Source: Firmicutes bacterium ADurb.Bin467 (lineage in GTDB: Bacteria; Bacillota; Clostridia; Christensenellales; Aristaeellaceae). From it: DNA of 8,661 nt. How positions within the stretch are numbered: the stretch's first letter is position 1; each line of letters starts with the position of its first letter. The position numbers and the translations under genes are program-made. The DNA is taken from the NCBI GenBank assembly GCA_002068815.1, contig MWAC01000101.1, forward strand, positions 1 through 8,661, in the 5' to 3' direction. Below the pieces are notes generated by a model that worked only from the letters and a program-made list of their open reading frames with translations, did not search any database and was not told where the DNA came from. Below are positions 5,145 through 8,661 of the stretch, piece after piece.

Positions 5145-6860
5145 TCTTGTATTTGATTGCGCACTTGTTAACAGCTGCGCCTCCGCGCGCAGGCGCATCC
5201 GCACCGCGGTGTCGCCGTTTGCGTCCCGGTCGATCGAGAGGCTCGCGTCCTCGCCGTAGATCAGCTTCAGCCGCTGCTGTATGTTCCGAAGGCCCAGCCC
5301 CTGCGCGGGCTCCGCGCCGTCGAGCTTCGACCGGATGCGCGAAAGTTCGTCGTCCGTGAGCCGCTTCCCGCTGTTCGTGACCGATATGCGCACCTCGCCG
5401 CCGTCCTCCCGGACCGACAGCCGTATCCGCCCGCCGCCCGCCGGCGCGATGCCGTGCTCGACCGCGTTTTCCAACAGCGTCTGCACGAACAGCGGCGGGA
5501 TCGTCCGGCCGAGCAGCAAGGCGTCCACGTCCTCCTCGACCTCGAGCTTCTCCCCGAAGCGCAGCCTGACGAAGCGGAAATACGCCTCGGCGATGCCGAG
5601 CTCCTCCTTGAGCGGCACGAGCCTGCGGTCGCTGCGGTCCATCGCGGCGTTCAGAAGCACGCCGAGCGCGTCGATCATCTCGCTGACCGAGCCGTTGCCG
5701 TCCAAGCGCGCCTGCCAGCTGATGGTCTCGAGCGCGTTGAACAGAAAGTGCGGGTTGATGCGGCTCTGCATCGCCTGAATCTTCGCGTCGCGCAGCGCGA
5801 TCTCCTCCTTGTACACGCGCTCGACGAGGTCGCGTATGCGGGAGGACATCTCGTTGAACCCGCGCCCGAGCCTGCCGATCTCGTCGTCGCCGCGCATGGG
5901 CACCGACACGCCCAATTCCCCCGCCTCCATCCGCTGCGACGCGCGCGCGAGGATCGCGATGGGCTTTACGACGCGCCTGTGCACGAACAGCCCGGCGAGC
6001 AGGCACACCGGGATCAAAAGCGCGAACACGCCGACCAAAATCCTCGTGAAGCGCGACATCTCCGCGTAGAGCGTCGAGGTCGACTGACTGACGAGCAATT
6101 TCAGGTCGTAGTCCTTCGTCGCGTGCGCGATCGCGAACCCGAGCTCGTCGCCGGCCCTGCGGAGCCCCGTCTCGCTCCAGTCCGGGTTCCCGCCGTCGGA
6201 ATACTCGCCGAGCCGTATCGCGGCGTTCGCCCCCGTTTCCGCGGCGCTTTGCAGGATCGGCCGGAAGATCTCCTCCTCGCGGACGCCGAGCACGAGCATG
6301 CCGAACCGCTCGAGCCGGTAGTTGAACAGGTTTCGAACGAGGCAGAACATGCCGTTTCGATAGATGAACTGGCACTTCGTGTCGAGCGTCCGCCCGAGCT
6401 GCAGAGCGTCGGGCTGTATCAGGCTCTGGAACAGCATCGCGCGGTCGTAGCCGTCGCTCATGAACATGAACTGCTCGGGCCGGTCGATCGGGAAGAACGC
6501 CGCGAAGCTGATCGCGGGGTTTCGCGAAAACCGGCGCTCGAGGTAGTTCCGGCTGACCTTGTAGAACTCCTGATAGCGAAGCGTCCCCGCGCGGTGCTGC
6601 GCGTACGCCTCGGTCAATTCGCCGTCGTAGGTCACGTCCTTCGCCAGCTCGATCAGCCGATCGACGTTGTCGCGCGTGACGCTGAACGCGAACTCCGCGC
6701 CGGTCACGAGCGCGGCCTCGGTCTTTTCGCGAACGGTCGGGAAAAAGGCCGTGGCGATGTAGCCGCCCAGCGCGACCGCCGGCACGAGCCACACCACCAC
6801 GACGATGGTCAAAATCTGCGCGCGCAGCGAGTGCGCGCCGGTTCGAAGCGTCTTGAACAT
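5124..6860 (-). CDS. Sensor histidine kinase, YesM-type (HAMP, His_kinase, HATPase_c)
   Basis: Membrane sensor kinase, 578 aa. TM1 is about residues 14-40 and TM2 about 271-294, enclosing an extracytoplasmic sensor region of about 230 residues with two cysteines (C163, C173) ten residues apart. The HAMP linker is about 294-346, with the typical DDEIGRLGRGFNEM. The phosphorylation site is H371 in INPHFLFNALETISW, the mark of the His_kinase (LytS/YesM) group. The ATPase domain has its N-box at LLENAVEHG (462-470, N465) and a GLGLRN G-box (521-526). After about residue 560 a tail with AT-richer codons runs into the next promoter. The ATG at 6860 directly follows the TAG of the mutase, with only a weak upstream GGGG, so it is probably coupled to it. 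Its partner is most likely the AraC-type regulator at 1004-1741, on the other side of the transporter genes. The ligand is unknown; an extracellular sugar or the loaded binding protein is plausible. Confidence 0.96.
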   Translation of the reverse strand: MFKTLRTGAHSLRAQILTIVVVVWLVPAVALGGYIATAFFPTVREKTEAALVTGAEFAFSVTRDNVDRLIELAKDVTYDGELTEAYAQHRAGTLRYQEFYKVSRNYLERRFSRNPAISFAAFFPIDRPEQFMFMSDGYDRAMLFQSLIQPDALQLGRTLDTKCQFIYRNGMFCLVRNLFNYRLERFGMLVLGVREEEIFRPILQSAAETGANAAIRLGEYSDGGNPDWSETGLRRAGDELGFAIAHATKDYDLKLLVSQSTSTLYAEMSRFTRILVGVFALLIPVCLLAGLFVHRRVVKPIAILARASQRMEAGELGVSVPMRGDDEIGRLGRGFNEMSSRIRDLVERVYKEEIALRDAKIQAMQSRINPHFLFNALETISWQARLDGNGSVSEMIDALGVLLNAAMDRSDRRLVPLKEELGIAEAYFRFVRLRFGEKLEVEEDVDALLLGRTIPPLFVQTLLENAVEHGIAPAGGGRIRLSVREDGGEVRISVTNSGKRLTDDELSRIRSKLDGAEPAQGLGLRNIQQRLKLIYGEDASLSIDRDANGDTAVRMRLRAEAQLLTSAQSNTRNDMPSQ

Positions 6861-8270
6861 CTAATTAAGCCCCAGGTATTCCTGCATCTCCGCGCAGAGC
6901 CGGTCGGCGCGCGCGCGCGTCGGCATCTCGCAGAAGATGCGTATGCGAGGTTCCGTGCCGCTGAACCGCGCGATCATCCAGCCGTCGCGGAACAAGAGCT
7001 TCCGGCCGTCGAGATCGTTGACGGACGTGATCTCCTCCGACAATTTCGGAAAGCGATCGCCGGTCAGAAGGCGCTGAATCTCCTGGTAGTGGGAACTCTT
7101 ATACGCGAAGTCGCGCTCGGCCATGTAGAGGCTGCCGAACCGGTCGGAGATGCGCTTCAAAAGGCTCGAGAGCTTTTCGCCGGAGATCGCGAGCATCTCG
7201 GTCAGAAGCGTCGCCGCGTAGATGCCGTCCTTGCCGAGGATGTGCCCGCGCACCGTCAGCCCGCCGGAGGACTCGCCGCCGATCAGCGCGCCGTGGTCGT
7301 CCATCGCCTTCGAGATGTGCTTGAAGCCGACCGGCGTCTCGATGCACCGCTCGCCGTACGCCTCCGCGATCCGGTCGAGCATGTGCGTCGTCGCGAGGTT
7401 GCGGACCGCCGCGCCGCGCCAGCCCTTGTACTCGAGCAGGTAGTAATAGAGCAGCACCAGTATCTCGTTCGGGTGCACGAACTTCCCCTCGTCGGAGATG
7501 ATGCCGAGCCGGTCGGCGTCGCCGTCGGTCGCGATGCCGATGTCCGCGCGGCGCTCGCACACCGCCATGCGCAGCGCGTCGAGCGTCTCGACGTTCGGCG
7601 CCGGGAGCTTCCCGCCGAACAGCGTGTCGCGCCGCCCGTGGATGATGTCGACGTCGCAGCGCGCGGTCAAGAGGATCGTCTCGAGCGAGGTTCCGCTGAC
7701 GCCGTACATCGGGTCGAGCACGATCGACAGGTTCGCCTGCCGGATCTTCGCCATGTCCACGGCGCTGATGATGCCGTCGAGGTAGTCGTTGCGCGGGTTG
7801 ATCTCGGCGATGCGGCCGGCCTTGAGCGCCTCGTCGTACGGCGCGGGATTCACGTTTTCCATGTCGAGCGCGTTCGCCTCGATCTGCAGCTCGCGCGTGA
7901 ACCCCTCGTCCGCGTCGCGCCCGCCGGATAAAAACAGCTTCACGCCGTTGTAGATCGCCGGGTTGTGGCTCGCGGTGACGGACATGCCGTAGGGGAGCTC
8001 GAGCCGCCGAACGCAGTACATCACGAGCGGCGTCGGCGCGTCGCGGTCGATCACCAGCACGCGCACGCCCTCCTGCGCGAACACCTCCGCCGACCACTGC
8101 GCCGCCTCGTGCGAGAGGAAGCGCCGGTCGTAGCCGATCACGAGCCCGCGATTTTCTACGCCGTCGCGCTGGATGCGCCGCGCGAGCGAGAGCGAGAGCC
8201 TCTGCACATTTGCCTTCGTAAAGCCGTCGCCGATGATCGCGCGCCAGCCGCCGGTGCCGAATTCGATCAT
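6861..8270 (-). CDS. Phosphoglucomutase/phosphomannomutase (alpha-D-phosphohexomutase family)
   Basis: Cytoplasmic enzyme, 469 aa, full length for bacterial members, that interconverts hexose 1- and 6-phosphates through a phosphoserine. Visible signatures: FGTGGWR at residues 4-10; the active-site loop TASHNP with catalytic S101; the metal loop TDGDADR with D249, D251 and D253; the sugar-recognition loop GGESSGG (331-337); and the phosphate-binding loop RFSGTEPR (435-442). All catalytic elements are intact. The GGESSGG loop fits the PGM/PMM branch rather than phosphoglucosamine mutase (GlmM), whose serine loop also differs. The start ATG overlaps the GH94 stop (ATGA, 8270-8267) and the stop abuts the kinase ATG, so the three genes are probably one transcript. 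Next to a GH94 phosphorylase its likely job is converting glucose 1-phosphate to glucose 6-phosphate. Preference for glucose over mannose is inferred from this context. Confidence 0.95.
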   Translation of the reverse strand: MIEFGTGGWRAIIGDGFTKANVQRLSLSLARRIQRDGVENRGLVIGYDRRFLSHEAAQWSAEVFAQEGVRVLVIDRDAPTPLVMYCVRRLELPYGMSVTASHNPAIYNGVKLFLSGGRDADEGFTRELQIEANALDMENVNPAPYDEALKAGRIAEINPRNDYLDGIISAVDMAKIRQANLSIVLDPMYGVSGTSLETILLTARCDVDIIHGRRDTLFGGKLPAPNVETLDALRMAVCERRADIGIATDGDADRLGIISDEGKFVHPNEILVLLYYYLLEYKGWRGAAVRNLATTHMLDRIAEAYGERCIETPVGFKHISKAMDDHGALIGGESSGGLTVRGHILGKDGIYAATLLTEMLAISGEKLSSLLKRISDRFGSLYMAERDFAYKSSHYQEIQRLLTGDRFPKLSEEITSVNDLDGRKLLFRDGWMIARFSGTEPRIRIFCEMPTRARADRLCAEMQEYLGLN

Positions 8271-8661
8271 TCCCGCACCCCCATCGCAACCTCTATCCAG
8301 TGTACCCCGCCGCCCGAAAGCGCCGGAATCCTGTCGACGACTTCGCCGTCGAGCCGGATCTCCCGGACGCCCTTTTCGACCCCGTCGGGGTTTTGTACGA
8401 TTATATCATACAACACGCCGCGCCATTCGCGCAAGACCCGAAATTCGCGCCAATCGCCGGGAACGCACGGGTCGATCACGAGCTCGTCGAAGCCCGGCCG
8501 GACGCCCAGCATGTAGCGCGTCGCGGCGTAGTACGCCCAGCCCGCCGAGCCCGTCATCCACGGGTGCCGCGCGCGCCCGAACGCGGTGTGGTCCTTGCCC
8601 ATCACGAACTGGCAGTAGGCGTAGGGTTCGCTCTGCCGAATCTCGATCCTGTCGTTCTGGT
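8267..8661 (-). CDS. GH94 glycoside phosphorylase (cellobiose phosphorylase-like), C-terminal 130 residues
   Basis: End of an enzyme that cleaves beta-glucosides with inorganic phosphate, releasing a sugar 1-phosphate. The frame is open to the window edge. The segment SEPYAYCQFVMGKDH, then FGRARHPWMTGSAGW, then YMLGVRPGFDELVIDPCVP-DW and finally NPDGVEKGV---LDG matches the end of the (alpha/alpha)6 barrel and the C-terminal beta-sandwich of GH94 proteins. The general acid aspartate and most substrate-contact residues lie upstream of 8661 and are not visible, so cellobiose, cellodextrin, laminaribiose and related specificities cannot be separated. The large cyclic beta-1,2-glucan synthases share this end but are much longer; a stand-alone phosphorylase is more likely beside a mutase and a sugar importer. 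The TGA stop overlaps the mutase ATG by four bases, coupling the two steps. No signal for secretion can be judged, since the N-terminus is missing. Confidence 0.88.
   Translation of the reverse strand, partial: QNDRIEIRQSEPYAYCQFVMGKDHTAFGRARHPWMTGSAGWAYYAATRYMLGVRPGFDELVIDPCVPGDWREFRVLREWRGVLYDIIVQNPDGVEKGVREIRLDGEVVDRIPALSGGGVHWIEVAMGVRE

Noticed and set aside
6907..6919. Alternating GC run (possible Z-DNA or slippage tract)
   Set aside because: It codes for Thr-Arg-Ala-Arg-Ala in the mutase C-terminus, and such short runs are expected by chance at high GC.
5454..7931. A plus-strand open frame of 825 codons antisense to the kinase and mutase
   Set aside because: Same reason: biased Arg/His/Glu-rich composition, no motif or start signal, and full overlap with two well-supported minus-strand genes.

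Overview
The window comes from a GC-rich bacterium. All seven protein genes are on the minus strand, packed tightly, with AGGAGG-type ribosome binding sites. The gene types (a YesM/YesN-like two-component pair, a CUT1 carbohydrate ABC transporter without its own ATPase, a GH94 phosphorylase, and a D,D-carboxypeptidase with peptidoglycan-binding repeats) are most typical of Bacillota. An uncultured GC-rich member of the Clostridia is my best guess, but no marker gene is present, so this is only an inference.

Reading along the minus strand, from high to low coordinates: (1) 8661-8267, the C-terminal end of a GH94 glycoside phosphorylase; (2) 8270-6861, a phosphoglucomutase/phosphomannomutase that overlaps it by ATGA; (3) 6860-5124, a YesM-type sensor histidine kinase that starts directly after the mutase stop; (4) 5127-5099, a good sigma-A-like promoter at the kinase stop codon, with TGAC-type direct repeats around its -35; (5) 5059-3857, a sugar-binding protein; (6) 3839-3811, a perfect 11-bp stem-loop; (7) 3786-2905 and 2899-1757, two membrane permeases, the second with an unusual extracytoplasmic insertion of about 100 residues; (8) 1741-1004, a YesN/AraC-type response regulator; (9) a 104-nt gap holding a promoter; (10) 899-1 and beyond, a TTG-started D-alanyl-D-alanine carboxypeptidase that runs off the window.

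Genes 1-8 read as one sugar-use locus. The kinase senses an extracellular cue and probably signals to the AraC-type regulator at the far end. The transporter imports an oligosaccharide. The GH94 enzyme splits it with phosphate to give a sugar 1-phosphate (glucose 1-phosphate in most of the family), and the mutase turns this into the 6-phosphate for glycolysis. The substrate is probably a beta-linked glucoside such as cellobiose or a relative, but the specificity-determining part of the GH94 enzyme is outside the window. The ABC ATPase must be encoded elsewhere. The carboxypeptidase is a separate cell-wall unit.

The most unusual element is the insertion in the second permease. It carries YD-repeat-like motifs (aromatic-Asp-x-Asp-Gly) where MalG-type proteins normally have only a short loop. 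Other points worth a second look are the absence of a lipobox in the binding protein, the stem-loop between binding protein and permeases, and the split placement of kinase and regulator. No RNA genes, CRISPR arrays or mobile elements were seen, and no gene-free stretch exceeds 104 bases.
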